64,000 nucleotides of DNA from Pedobacter sp. KBS0701 (GCF_005938645.2 NZ_CP042171.1:5952001-6016000); one strand, 5' to 3'. Positions 52,886-62,111 are shown, counted from the stretch's first letter. Program-made: numbers and translations. The notes: generated by a model from the letters alone, not told the origin.

Positions 52886-54056
52886 AGTACAGGAACTGGC
52901 CGCTCACATTTTTAACGATGTAGTAGGTTATCGTCAACATATCCATGCCAATCCCGAATTATCGTTCAAAGAATTCGAAACCTCATTGTTCATTAAGGAT
53001 AAATTAAAAAAATGGGGCATCGAATATACCGATTGTGCCAATACAGGTGTGGTAGGTTTAATTAAGGGAAACCTGTCTTCTGACAAAGTTATTGCACTAC
53101 GTGCCGATATGGATGCTTTACCTATCCATGAAGCTAATGATAAACCTTACCGTTCTAAAAATCATGGGGTAATGCATGCGTGCGGACATGATGTACATAC
53201 CTCTTCACTTTTGGGCACAGCTTATATCCTAAATCAAATGAAAGATAATTTCGGCGGGACCATTAAACTGATTTTTCAGCCTGCTGAAGAACTTTTACCA
53301 GGTGGAGCAAGTATCATGATCAAAGAAGGTGTACTCGAAAATCCAAAACCACATCATATTGTTGGTCAGCATGTAATGCCATTGATTGATGCCGGTAAAG
53401 TGGGTTTCCGTTCTGGTATTTACATGGCTTCGACAGATGAACTTTATGTTACCGTAACCGGGAAAGGTGGTCATGGCGCACAACCACACCAAAATATCGA
53501 TCCGGTTGTAATCGCTTCACATATCATAATTGCTTTGCAACAGGTGGTGAGCCGCAATGCTGATCCACGTATCCCATCAGTGCTGTCTTTTGGTAAAGTA
53601 ATTGCCAACGGTGCAACCAACATTATTCCGAATGAAGTAAAAATTGAAGGAACGTTCAGAACTTTGGATGAAGAATGGAGAGATGAAGCGCACAAACGCA
53701 TGAAAAAAATGGCCGAAGGCATTGCCGAAAGCATGGGCGGAAGCTGCGATTTCGATATTCATAGAGGATATCCATTTTTAATTAACGAAGAAAAATTAAC
53801 GGCAAACGCGAGGGCCTTTGCCGAAGATTTTTTAGGAAAAGAAAATGTGGTTGATTTAGATATCTGGATGGCCGCCGAAGATTTTTCTTTCTACTCACAG
53901 GTAACAGATGCCTGTTTTTATCGTTTAGGTACTGGGAATGCAACAAAAGATACACAATATTCAGTACATACACCAAGGTTTGATGTGGATGAAGACGCCT
54001 TGAAAATATCAACCGGGTTAATGGCTTATATTGCTTTAAAACAATTAGGGAATTAG
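52872..54056 (+). CDS. M20 family amidohydrolase (IAA-amino-acid/hippurate hydrolase type)
   Basis: The 394 residues match M20D metallo-amidohydrolases that split N-acyl amino acids. Zinc-site motifs are HACGHDVHTSSLLGTAY (about 97-113) with the Cys and two His, QPAEELLPGG with the Glu pair near 137, and the final MAAEDFSFYSQ with the Glu near 335. The inserted dimerisation domain lies near 183-295 (GKGGHGAQPHQNIDPV). No signal peptide, so cytoplasmic. It overlaps the SPOR gene by 14 bases. The natural substrate, such as an acylated amino acid or a peptidoglycan fragment, is not known. Confidence 0.93.
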   Translation: MIKNKVQELAAHIFNDVVGYRQHIHANPELSFKEFETSLFIKDKLKKWGIEYTDCANTGVVGLIKGNLSSDKVIALRADMDALPIHEANDKPYRSKNHGVMHACGHDVHTSSLLGTAYILNQMKDNFGGTIKLIFQPAEELLPGGASIMIKEGVLENPKPHHIVGQHVMPLIDAGKVGFRSGIYMASTDELYVTVTGKGGHGAQPHQNIDPVVIASHIIIALQQVVSRNADPRIPSVLSFGKVIANGATNIIPNEVKIEGTFRTLDEEWRDEAHKRMKKMAEGIAESMGGSCDFDIHRGYPFLINEEKLTANARAFAEDFLGKENVVDLDIWMAAEDFSFYSQVTDACFYRLGTGNATKDTQYSVHTPRFDVDEDALKISTGLMAYIALKQLGN

Positions 54057-54173
54057 AATGGAAGATGTAAATAGGTAAGATGGGTGATGGGGGAGTCAAG
54101 TTCCATTATCTATCTTCAATCATCCGTTTTACATTTTCCATCCCACATTTTCCATTTTACATATCTTACTTGC

Positions 54174-55115
54174 ATGAAAAAAGTCTTTCTGTTTTTACTG
54201 TTAACATCTCTATTCTATAAAGGTTTTGCGCAGGAAATCAACCGTTTTAATCCAGACACCATTAAAACCATTGTACTCGATTCGGCTGTAAATATTAAGG
54301 CCGAAAAGTTAAATGTAGAAACATTTATCAGAAAGGTGATGTATGATACTTCCTTTTATCAGTCGTTTAGGGATATGAAACGTTATACTTTTATTGCCGA
54401 AAACAGGATTTACAGCTATGATAAAAAGAACAAAGTTGATGGAAAAATTTACCGCAAAATCCGTCACAACAATAGCGGTCCTTATAAAATGGAATACCTG
54501 GTAAAACAGGATACCGGAAAAATTTATAAGAAAAACGGAAAGTACCAGTTATATACCGTAGAAATGTTCGATTACATTTTTATGAATGCTTATAACACTG
54601 ATTTTGTACCGAATGCGCCAAAACCTGATGGAAAGGGTGGAACAAACGAAAGTTATAAAGACAAATTGAAAACCTTGATTTTTAATCCAGGCAGACCCGT
54701 AAAAGTGCCCTTTATCGGTAGTAAAACCGAAATATTTTCGGCCAATATGCGCCAGTATTATGATTATGGCTTCACTAGTGGTACTTATCTCGATTCTATC
54801 CCGGTTTATCGTTTCAAGGTTTCAGTTAAACCTGATTTGAGCAGCTGGACAAAAGATGGCATCATGATCAAAGAACTGGTTACCATTTTTGATAAACGGA
54901 ATTTTAATATTCTTGGCCGTTATGTCGACATGAAATACAGCAATATGTTGTTTGATTTTGATGTACAGATGAATATAGAAATGGGTTATTTCGGAGAAGA
55001 TAAATTACCAACCAAAATTACCTATCAGGGTAACTGGGATTATCCTTTCAAAAAAGAAGAACGGGCAAGTTTTTTAATTGTACATAAAGATTACAAACTC
55101 GAAAAGGGCAAATAA
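54174..55115 (+). CDS. Secreted protein of unknown function
   Basis: I do not recognise this 313-residue protein. A signal peptide ends at GFAQ (about residue 20), giving a mature Gln-Glu start. The mature part is rich in beta-strands, Tyr and Lys, with FIRKVMYDTSFYQSFRDM, RYVDMKYSNMLFDFDVQM and TKITYQGNWDYPF. The pattern resembles secreted or LolA-like carrier proteins, but no residue set proves it. I start at MKKVFLF (54174); the longer frame from 54084 has no signal-peptide character. The class C hydrolase gene follows after 59 bp on the same strand. Confidence 0.7.
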   Translation: MKKVFLFLLLTSLFYKGFAQEINRFNPDTIKTIVLDSAVNIKAEKLNVETFIRKVMYDTSFYQSFRDMKRYTFIAENRIYSYDKKNKVDGKIYRKIRHNNSGPYKMEYLVKQDTGKIYKKNGKYQLYTVEMFDYIFMNAYNTDFVPNAPKPDGKGGTNESYKDKLKTLIFNPGRPVKVPFIGSKTEIFSANMRQYYDYGFTSGTYLDSIPVYRFKVSVKPDLSSWTKDGIMIKELVTIFDKRNFNILGRYVDMKYSNMLFDFDVQMNIEMGYFGEDKLPTKITYQGNWDYPFKKEERASFLIVHKDYKLEKGK

Positions 55116-55174
55116 GGATTCAACTATCGCCTAAAAGATTTATTATCTTTAAACGATTATTTAAACCGATTAAT

Positions 55175-56743
55175 ATGCAACTTTTTTCTTCTGTAAAATT
55201 CAAAATATCCATTGCTTTATTGCTGTTTTTGGGTATCCATGTGCAGGCACAGGTGCTTTCTTCAAAACAGATCGATAGTGTGGTCGAAAAAACGTTAAAT
55301 ACCTTTAATGTTCCCGGAATTGCAGTTTCTGTAATCAAAGATGGTAAAATTATTCATTTAAAAGGTTACGGGGTAAGCTCCATCAGGACCAATAAAAAGG
55401 TTGATGAGAATACCCTTTTTGGTGTTGCATCAAATACAAAGGCTTTCACAGCGGCCGCTTTAGGTATGCTGGTTGATGAAAAGAAAATTACCTGGGATAC
55501 AAAAGTGACCGATATAATTCCTGAGTTTAAAATGTACGATGCCTACGTAACCAGTGAGTTTACCGTCCGCGATTTGCTTACACACCGCAGTGGTTTAGGT
55601 TTAGGCGCAGGCGATTTAATGATCTGGCCCGATTCATCAACTGTGGATAAAAAGCAGCTCATTCACAATTTACGGTACTTAAAACCGGTTTCCTCTTTCC
55701 GTACCAAATACGATTACGATAACCTGATGTACATTGTTGCCGGAGAAGTGGTAGCAAGGGTTTCTGGAACTACTTACGAAGATTTTATTGAAGGAAGAAT
55801 TATTAAACCTTTGGGGATGACTAAAACGGCAGCTTCATGGTACCGCTTAAAAGATAAATCGAATGTAATTGACGGACACGCACCTTACGAAGGTAAACTG
55901 CTTCCCGTAGGCTTAAGCTTTGGCGAAATCGCCAATGCAGCAGGAGGGATTTACTCAAATGTTACCGATATGAGCAAATGGGTAATGGCGATGATCAACG
56001 GTGGTAAATATGGAGAGACCCTTGATAAAAGGTTATTCAGCCCTGCTGTGGCGAGAGAACTCTGGACCCCGCAAACCATTATCGCAGGTGGTAATCCGGC
56101 TGCTTTTAGCACTTACGGTTTAGGCTGGTTTTTGAGTAACGTTAATGGTAATTTTCAGGCTACACATACTGGTGGTTTATCAGGTATTGTAACACAGGTT
56201 ACCATTCTGCCTGAACTGAAACTGGGTATTATCGTGTTAACAAACCAGCAATCCGGAGCTGCTTTTAACTCCATTACCAATTCGATCAAAGATGGTTATT
56301 TGGGAATCAAAGGTCAGGACAGGATTAAAACCTACAACGATAACAGGTTAAGAAACGAAAAACAGGCTGATGAAATGGTCGCCAAAGTTTGGAATGATAT
56401 TGCTGCTCAACAAAAATTATCAACTTCGAAACCTGATGCTAAAAATTACTATGGCACTTTCCGCGATTCGTGGTTTGGCGAAGTAACCATTAGTGAAGTG
56501 AACGGTAAAATGCATTTTCAGGCCAAAAATGCGCCAAAACTGAAGGGCGATATGACTTACTATAAGGGAAATACCTTTATTGCAAAATGGTACGACAGAA
56601 GTTTGGATGCTGATGCCTTTGTTAATTTCAGTTTAGATAACAATGCTCTGGCCGATGGTTTTAAAATAGAAGCCATTTCTCCATTAACCGATTTCAGTTT
56701 CGATTTTCAGGACCTGGATTTTAAAAAGACCGATAAAAAATAA
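55175..56743 (+). CDS. Secreted class C serine hydrolase with C-terminal DUF3471
   Basis: The 522 residues have a signal peptide ending VQAQ, a penicillin-binding-protein/class C domain and a C-terminal DUF3471-type beta domain (about 415-520). The catalytic set is Ser and Lys in GVASNTKAFTAAALG (S-x-x-K near 88), Tyr and Asn in KYDYDNLMY (Y-x-N near 181-187) and HTGGLSG near 331. Such enzymes are often D-amino acid peptidases or esterases of the envelope. The SGNH hydrolase gene begins 18 bp downstream, so the two are probably co-transcribed. Confidence 0.92.
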   Translation: MQLFSSVKFKISIALLLFLGIHVQAQVLSSKQIDSVVEKTLNTFNVPGIAVSVIKDGKIIHLKGYGVSSIRTNKKVDENTLFGVASNTKAFTAAALGMLVDEKKITWDTKVTDIIPEFKMYDAYVTSEFTVRDLLTHRSGLGLGAGDLMIWPDSSTVDKKQLIHNLRYLKPVSSFRTKYDYDNLMYIVAGEVVARVSGTTYEDFIEGRIIKPLGMTKTAASWYRLKDKSNVIDGHAPYEGKLLPVGLSFGEIANAAGGIYSNVTDMSKWVMAMINGGKYGETLDKRLFSPAVARELWTPQTIIAGGNPAAFSTYGLGWFLSNVNGNFQATHTGGLSGIVTQVTILPELKLGIIVLTNQQSGAAFNSITNSIKDGYLGIKGQDRIKTYNDNRLRNEKQADEMVAKVWNDIAAQQKLSTSKPDAKNYYGTFRDSWFGEVTISEVNGKMHFQAKNAPKLKGDMTYYKGNTFIAKWYDRSLDADAFVNFSLDNNALADGFKIEAISPLTDFSFDFQDLDFKKTDKK

Positions 56744-56761
56744 CCTAACCAATTATACACG

Positions 56762-57421
56762 ATGAAAACAGTAATAAAAACGAGTATTTTACTAAGCTTT
56801 TGCTTAATTGCATTAACCTCAATGACATTTAAACCAAAACGGATTATCTTTTTCGGTGATTCGATTACCCAACAGGGTGTTTCTAAAAACGGATATGTAA
56901 CCCTGATCAAAAAATCACTAGATTCTACAAAATACGATGTAATTGGTGCTGGTATAGGCGGCAATAAAGTTTATGATCTTTATCTGCGTTTAGAAGATGA
57001 TGTTTTGAACAAGAAACCTGATTTAGTAGTGATTTATGTGGGTATTAATGATGTGTGGCATAAACAATCTTCCCATACCGGAACCGATTATGATAAATAT
57101 TTAAAGTTTTATCAGGCTTTGATCAATAAAATACAGGGCGTAGGTAGCAAAGTGGTATTGGTTACCCCATCAGTTGTTGGCGAGAAAAAAGATGGTACCA
57201 ATGAGTTAGATGCCGATTTAAATAAATATGCTGCCGGCATCAGAGAGTTGGCTGCAAAAAACAACCTTCCGGTATGCGATTTAAGAAAGATTTTCGCAGA
57301 ATACGAAGCGAAAAATAATTCTGAAGATAAAGAAAAAGGCATTTTAACAGTTGATAGAGTACACCTGAACGAAACCGGTAATAAATTGGTGGCTGATCAG
57401 TTATTGCCTTTGGTTAAATAA
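56762..57421 (+). CDS. SGNH/GDSL hydrolase
   Basis: The 219 residues have a signal peptide or anchor (about 1-22) and an SGNH fold. Ser34 is in FFGDSITQQGV, Gly in GAGIGGNKVYDL, Asn in YVGINDVWHK, and the Asp-His pair in VDRVHLNETGN near 199-207. Enzymes of this kind remove acetyl or other acyl groups from sugars or lipids. It is 18 bp downstream of the serine hydrolase gene, and both are exported, so they may act on the same envelope polymer; this is inferred. Confidence 0.9.
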   Translation: MKTVIKTSILLSFCLIALTSMTFKPKRIIFFGDSITQQGVSKNGYVTLIKKSLDSTKYDVIGAGIGGNKVYDLYLRLEDDVLNKKPDLVVIYVGINDVWHKQSSHTGTDYDKYLKFYQALINKIQGVGSKVVLVTPSVVGEKKDGTNELDADLNKYAAGIRELAAKNNLPVCDLRKIFAEYEAKNNSEDKEKGILTVDRVHLNETGNKLVADQLLPLVK

Positions 57422-57430
57422 TAGGGGTTT

Positions 57431-57520
57431 AAACCGCAGAGCCCGCAAAGCATTTCGCAAAGAACACAAAGAAATTTTCTCTGCGTTCTTTGTATTTTTT
57501 CTCTGTTATCTTTGTGTTTA
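57431..57520. repeat. Short inverted element of the CGCAAAG/CTTTGCG family
   Basis: AAACCGCAGAGCCCGCAAAG and CGCAAAGAACACAAAGAAA are mirrored by TTTCTCTGCGTTCTTTG and ATCTTTGTGTTT. The right arm contains TATCTTTG, a match to the -7 promoter consensus. Relatives lie at 9681-10080 and 25966-26059. Confidence 0.7.
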
Positions 57521-57581
57521 AACAAGCCGATTCTTCATTGCGAACCGAAGAAAATATTTTTTACATTAAAAGAAAGGTAAA

Positions 57582-57599
57582 AGCCCCTTAAGGGGTTTG
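57582..57599 (+). promoter_or_regulatory. Hairpin abutting the dnaG start
   Basis: AAGCCCCTT and AAGGGGTTT form an 18-nt palindrome with a 4-nt gap to the dnaG ATG at 57604. Folded in the mRNA it would occupy the ribosome docking site. The same CCCCTTAAGGGG-type sequence is a common short repeat in these genomes. Confidence 0.55.
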
Positions 57600-57603
57600 G
57601 GGT

Positions 57604-59583
57604 ATGATAAACCGCGAAACGATAGATAAGATAATGGATACCGCCCGCATTGAGGAGGTAGTTGGGGATTTTGTGCACTTAAAAAAACGCGGAACCAGTT
57701 TAATTGGTAATTGCCCTTTCCATGGCGAAAAAACACCATCATTTCACGTATCTGTAACTAAGGGCATATATAAATGCTTTGGTTGTGGTAAAGGGGGCGA
57801 TTCAGTGCGCTTTATTATGGATCATGAAAAATATTCATATCCGGAAGCACTTAAATTTTTAGCCAATAAATACAATATAGAGGTTGAGGAAACCGAGCTC
57901 AGTACGCAGGATGCTGAAGCACAAAGCGCAAAAGAAAGCCTTTACGTTGTTTCACAATATGCTGCTGCGTTTTTCGTAAAACAGCTTTGGGAAACAGATG
58001 AGGGCAGGGGGATAGGCCTGAGCTATTTTAAAGAGCGTGGTTTCAGGGAAGATATCTTGAAAAAATTCGAGGTTGGTTATTCTCCTGACGTGTGGGATGC
58101 GATGACGCAAAGCGCAACCAATGCAGGTCATAAATTAGAGTTTTTAGAAGCCACCGGATTATCGATCAAAAACGATAATGGTAAAATTTACGATCGCTTT
58201 CGCGGTCGGGTCATGTTTCCCATCCACAACTTTACCGGTAGGATAATCGGTTTTGGAGGTAGAACACTTAAAACCGATAAAAATGTTCCCAAATATGTAA
58301 ACTCGCCTGAAAGCGAAATTTACCACAAATCGAATGTGCTTTATGGCTTGTTCCACGCCAAAAAAGCCATCCGCGATCTCGATAACTGTTACCTGGCCGA
58401 AGGTTATGCCGATGTACTTTCGGTGCATCAGGCCGGTATAGAAAACGTAGTGGCCTCATCAGGTACTTCGTTAACGGTAGAGCAGATTAAACTGATCGGG
58501 CGTTTTACCCAGAACATTACCATTTTGTTTGATGGTGATGCTGCGGGTATTAAAGCCTCTCTGCGTGGCTTGGATATGATCCTGGAAGAAGGGCTGAACG
58601 TAAAAATCGTTTCCTTCCCCGATGGCCATGACCCTGATTCTTATATGCATCATGTGGGCGCCGGGGCATTTAAAACCTATCTTGAGGAGAATAGAAAAGA
58701 TTTTATTTTATACAAGGCGAATGTGCTGCTTAAAGATGCGGGCAACGATCCGATCAAAAGAGCAGGTATTATCCGTGATATTGTAGAAAGTATTGCCAAA
58801 ATCCCTGACCCGATTAAAGCATCTGTTTTTATCCGTGAGTGTAGCAGTTTACTTGAAATTGATGAACATATCTTACTGAGTGAATTAAATAAAATGCGCT
58901 CGGCCAAGCTCAAAAAAAGCTTTGATAACAACCAGCGTGCAACCCCTTCATCAAGTCCAAAAACATATTCTCCCGGTGCACCTGAGCCACTTGGCCCGCC
59001 TGATGATTTATGGGATGACAGTGCGGGCCCAAAGGGTTACGAGCAGCCCGTAGAAGAGGATGAGCACCAGGAAAAAGAAATTGTGCGCTTGTTGTTAGCT
59101 TTCGGGCACGAATTTGTAAACTGGGATAAAATTGATGATATGTACATCGGTTCATTCATCATGCAAAACCTGAGCGATGTAGAATTTGATGATCCACTTT
59201 GCAAAAGAATTATCGATTATTATAAATCAGAAATCGACAATGGCAGATTACCTACATCGAACCATTTTGTTAAGCATGAAGATCGGGATATTGCCGATCT
59301 TGCGATTACACTTTCTACTTCCGAGTACGCTTTAAGTGAAAACTGGTTAAATAAACATCTGATCTATGTTAAAGATGAATCGATGAATTTAAAAGCGACT
59401 ATTTTAGGAGGCATTTTTCACCTTAAAAAACGTAAAGTCGAAAAAATATTGATGAATCTGTTGAAAGAAATTAAAGAAGAAAAGAACGAGGATAACCAGA
59501 TGATTTTAATGCAACGTTATGGAGTGATTAAAGGTGTAGAGAGAGAAATTTCTAAGTTTCTGGGCTCAGTTATTGTTAAGTAA
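57604..59583 (+). CDS. dnaG: DNA primase DnaG
   Basis: DnaG makes RNA primers at the replication fork. The 659 residues have a zinc-binding domain with Cys37, His40, Cys58 and Cys61 (CPFHGEKTPSFH ... YKCFGCGKGG). An RNA polymerase core with FEVGYSPDVWD and the Toprim region CYLAEGYADVLSVHQAG and LFDGDAAGIKA near 267 to 325 follows. A Pro/Ser linker (about 440-475) precedes a C-terminal domain for helicase contact. The start is fixed by MINRETIDKIMDTARIEEVV, which matches relatives. It begins 4 nt after a strong palindrome. Confidence 0.97.
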   Translation: MINRETIDKIMDTARIEEVVGDFVHLKKRGTSLIGNCPFHGEKTPSFHVSVTKGIYKCFGCGKGGDSVRFIMDHEKYSYPEALKFLANKYNIEVEETELSTQDAEAQSAKESLYVVSQYAAAFFVKQLWETDEGRGIGLSYFKERGFREDILKKFEVGYSPDVWDAMTQSATNAGHKLEFLEATGLSIKNDNGKIYDRFRGRVMFPIHNFTGRIIGFGGRTLKTDKNVPKYVNSPESEIYHKSNVLYGLFHAKKAIRDLDNCYLAEGYADVLSVHQAGIENVVASSGTSLTVEQIKLIGRFTQNITILFDGDAAGIKASLRGLDMILEEGLNVKIVSFPDGHDPDSYMHHVGAGAFKTYLEENRKDFILYKANVLLKDAGNDPIKRAGIIRDIVESIAKIPDPIKASVFIRECSSLLEIDEHILLSELNKMRSAKLKKSFDNNQRATPSSSPKTYSPGAPEPLGPPDDLWDDSAGPKGYEQPVEEDEHQEKEIVRLLLAFGHEFVNWDKIDDMYIGSFIMQNLSDVEFDDPLCKRIIDYYKSEIDNGRLPTSNHFVKHEDRDIADLAITLSTSEYALSENWLNKHLIYVKDESMNLKATILGGIFHLKKRKVEKILMNLLKEIKEEKNEDNQMILMQRYGVIKGVEREISKFLGSVIVK

Positions 59584-59612
59584 ATTACAAATGACTGGAG
59601 TCCTGTAGAGAT

Positions 59613-59720
59613 TTCGTCATCTCGACTGAAGCTTAGCGAAATGGAGAGATCTATCTAAACAGATTTTGCTTCGCAGAGCCTTCGGGTTCTCGACTGCGTT
59701 GCACTCCGCTCGAAATGACG
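59613..59720. repeat. Palindromic repeat, GTCATCTCGAC...CTCGAAATGACGG family
   Basis: TCGTCATCTCGACTGAAG and GGAGAGATCTATCT at the left are mirrored by TCTCGACTGCG and GCTCGAAATGACGG at the right, with a hairpin GCAGAGCCTTCGGGTTCT in the middle. Same family as 11325 and 52125. It fills the gap between dnaG and yraN. Confidence 0.75.
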
Positions 59721-59775
59721 GTTTTTCCAGTATGACGATTGTCCAATGAAAAATTCGATCATTCAATAATTAGAT

Positions 59776-60141
59776 ATGGCGCTCCATAATGATTTAGGTA
59801 AAGAAGGCGAAAAAATTGCCAAACAATATCTCGAAGATCAGGGTTATGAGGTTTTGGATGAAAACTGGACGCATGGTAAGGCAGAGGTAGATTTAATTGT
59901 TTATAAAAATGGCATTATGGTTTTTGTAGAGGTTAAATCGCGGAGTTCGGTTGCTTTTGGCGAACCAGAAGAATTTGTACACAAAGCGAAACAAATTCAG
60001 ATGGAATTGGCCGCTAATGCCTATATTGACATCATGAATCATCAAAATGATATCCGTTTTGATATTATTGCGATTACCTTTACAAAAAATAAAAATTATA
60101 AATTAAACCATATAGAAGATGCGTTTTGGCCTGAAGATTAA
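59776..60141 (+). CDS. YraN family (UPF0102) nuclease-fold protein
   Basis: YraN proteins have a PD-(D/E)XK-like fold; their role is not established. The 121 residues begin with LGKEGEKIAKQYLEDQGYEVLDENW (Glu11 in the first helix), then GKAEVDLIVYKNG (Asp39) and MVFVEVKSRSS (Glu52, Lys54), which are the expected nuclease-fold residues. The length is normal. The 3' end overlaps the glutaminyl cyclase gene by 23 bases. Confidence 0.92.
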   Translation: MALHNDLGKEGEKIAKQYLEDQGYEVLDENWTHGKAEVDLIVYKNGIMVFVEVKSRSSVAFGEPEEFVHKAKQIQMELAANAYIDIMNHQNDIRFDIIAITFTKNKNYKLNHIEDAFWPED

Positions 60142-61201
60142 CCCTATTAAAAATTTCTTATTTATTGGAATTGCACTTGCATTCGTGAGTTCTTGTAAAG
60201 ACCACTCTACCACAACTTACCGTAGCTTTATTTCTCCTTTAACCGGTCTTAATGTACCATCTGGAAATGAATTTGATGTGAAGGTACAGTTTGGATCCGA
60301 GCAAAAAGTAGATTCGGTAGTTTATTTGATCGATACCGTTAAAGTAGCTTCAAAAACTGATACTTCAGCCATCAAACTTAAAACAGCGGGTTTAAAATTG
60401 GGTAATCACCTGCTAACTGCCAAAATATTTGATGCGGGAAAATCAGAAGATCTAACTTCAAATATTAATGTGCTGGCGGCTCAGGCACCCACTGAATATA
60501 CTTATAAAGTGATTAAGAGCCTGCCCCACGATACCTCTTCGTATGTAGAAGGTTTAGAATACCATGACGGTTTCTTCTACGAAAGTGCCGGCGATTATGG
60601 CCATTCGAGTTTGCGTAAAGTAGATCCATCAACCGGGAAAATTCTTCAGAAAACAGATTTAGATAAGCAGTATTTTGGCGAAGGCATAACCGTGATCGGA
60701 AACAAGATTATTCAGCTAACTTATCGCGAAAAAGTAGGCTTTGTTTATGATAAAGCTACCTTCAAAAAACTATCCGAGTTTTCTTACACTACAGGCAGAG
60801 AAGGCTGGGGCCTGGCTTTTGATGGAGAGAAAGTATTGAATACCGATGGTTCAAACACGATCTTTTTTCTGAATAAGGATACCTATCAGAAAATTGGTTC
60901 GATTGATGTTTTTGATAATAAGGGCCCGATTCAAAATCTGAATGAACTTGAAATTATTGATGGTAAAATTTATGCAAACGTGTATACAACCAATGAAATC
61001 ATGATCATCAACCCGGAAACCGGCGCCGTTGAAAGCAAGATTGATTTATCTGGATTATTACCAGCTGATTACTTTAAAACAGAAGATGAAAAGGCCAATA
61101 ATGTATTAAACGGAATTGCTTACGATAATGCAGGCAAAAGGCTTTTTGTAGCCGGCAAGAAATGGCCCCATATATTTCAGATCGAGTTGATTAAGAAATA
61201 A
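60119..61201 (+). CDS. Glutaminyl-peptide cyclotransferase, beta-propeller type, lipoprotein
   Basis: This family turns N-terminal Gln into pyroglutamate. The 360 residues have a lipobox at Cys26 (ALAFVSSCKDH), so it is a lipoprotein of the envelope. An immunoglobulin-like region (about 35-125) precedes the propeller domain of the bacterial/plant type, with SYVEGLEYHDGFFYESAGDYG, QYFGEGITVIGNKIIQLTYRE, REGWGLAFDGEKVLNTDGS and NLNELEIIDGKIYANVY. It overlaps yraN by 23 bases, so the ATG at 60119 lies inside yraN. Its likely substrates are exported proteins that start with Gln, many of which are encoded in this window. Confidence 0.87.
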   Translation: MRFGLKINPIKNFLFIGIALAFVSSCKDHSTTTYRSFISPLTGLNVPSGNEFDVKVQFGSEQKVDSVVYLIDTVKVASKTDTSAIKLKTAGLKLGNHLLTAKIFDAGKSEDLTSNINVLAAQAPTEYTYKVIKSLPHDTSSYVEGLEYHDGFFYESAGDYGHSSLRKVDPSTGKILQKTDLDKQYFGEGITVIGNKIIQLTYREKVGFVYDKATFKKLSEFSYTTGREGWGLAFDGEKVLNTDGSNTIFFLNKDTYQKIGSIDVFDNKGPIQNLNELEIIDGKIYANVYTTNEIMIINPETGAVESKIDLSGLLPADYFKTEDEKANNVLNGIAYDNAGKRLFVAGKKWPHIFQIELIKK

Positions 61202-61215
61202 TTTAATTATCGATA

Positions 61216-61284
61216 TGTCACATTGAGCTTGTCGAAATGCTTTAATACGAATTTAAGTAGGCCCTTCGACAGGCTACCATTGAC
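61216..61284. repeat. Inverted repeat CATTGAGCTTGTCGAAATG / CCCTTCGACAGGCTACCATTG
   Basis: The two arms flank a short AT-rich middle. GAGCTTGTCGAA at the left pairs with TTCGACAGGCT at the right. A trimmed relative lies at 40001-40042. Another palindromic element starts 16 bp downstream. Confidence 0.65.
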
Positions 61285-61300
61285 AGAATCCACTATTTCG

Positions 61301-61422
61301 GTCGTCATTCTCGCGCATGCGGGAATCTTAATGCAAGCGTTTTAAGATTATTCATAAGTATTCCCTTGTTTCAAGGGCATTCATGAGCACTCCGTGGTTC
61401 CCAATCAAGTTGGGAATGACGA
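61301..61422. repeat. Palindromic repeat, GTCATTCTCGCGCATGCGGG family (long form)
   Basis: GTCGTCATTCTCGCGCATGC opens it and TTGGGAATGACGAT closes it. Compared with the copy at 16371-16443 it carries about 50 extra bases in the middle, which include the small hairpin CCCTTGTTTCAAGGG. Confidence 0.75.
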
Positions 61423-61484
61423 TTTCTCAAGGGATTCATATTGATTTTTATACAATAAATATTATCCCTCAGGATGACAAGTAC

Positions 61485-62015
61485 CTAATCCTGTTTCTTC
61501 GGCTCGTCTAAATAACCATTAAAAATGATAGGTTGTTTATTCATGCTGCTAGCAGTTAGCGAAGCATAACCATTGGTCGAAATATTAATAGTAAACCGAT
61601 AATTTTCTCTTGTTACATCCTTAGTATCAATCTGGATAATATAGGTTCCTTTTTTATTTTTCGATTCGGTGTAGGAGAATTTTTTTGAGGTAAATTTAAT
61701 ACCACCTTGTGTCGGATCCATCGGAGCAGAAAAAGACCTTCCAAAATAGGGCAGATAAGCAACAATACTGTCTTTGGTAACCTTTACATCATATTGCGAT
61801 CCCGTTAGGTTTATTGAAGCGCCTCCCTGACCGCCTGGCATCATTGCTAATACTCTGTTAACATCATTGTTCGACATTGGCAAGGCTGAGTTGGCAACAA
61901 AAGTATAATTTTTATCTGCTACAATTTTTACTGTAGTTTCTTTATTGGTTTGGGCAAAAGAATGAAATCCTATCGAAAGAAATGTAAGGCTCAATATTAA
62001 ATTTAAACGTTTCAT
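61485..62015 (-). CDS. DUF4251 domain-containing secreted protein
   Basis: The 176 residues have a signal peptide ending SFAQ and one DUF4251 domain. The domain shows YTFVANSALPMSNNDVNRV, DSIVAYLPYFGRSFSAPM and IKFTSKKFSYTESKNKKG, ending with LTASSMNKQPIIFNGYL. DUF4251 proteins are common in Bacteroidota and of unknown function; most are exported and beta-rich. The repeat protein gene lies 96 bp upstream on the same strand. Confidence 0.87.
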   Translation of the reverse strand: MKRLNLILSLTFLSIGFHSFAQTNKETTVKIVADKNYTFVANSALPMSNNDVNRVLAMMPGGQGGASINLTGSQYDVKVTKDSIVAYLPYFGRSFSAPMDPTQGGIKFTSKKFSYTESKNKKGTYIIQIDTKDVTRENYRFTINISTNGYASLTASSMNKQPIIFNGYLDEPKKQD

Positions 62016-62111
62016 AATGTGTGTTTTAAATGTGTAACAATTTAAAGATGCACAAACCCGAAAGATTCCATAATAGTGCCAAAAATGGAATGTAGTGTAA
62101 ATTTAACGAAT

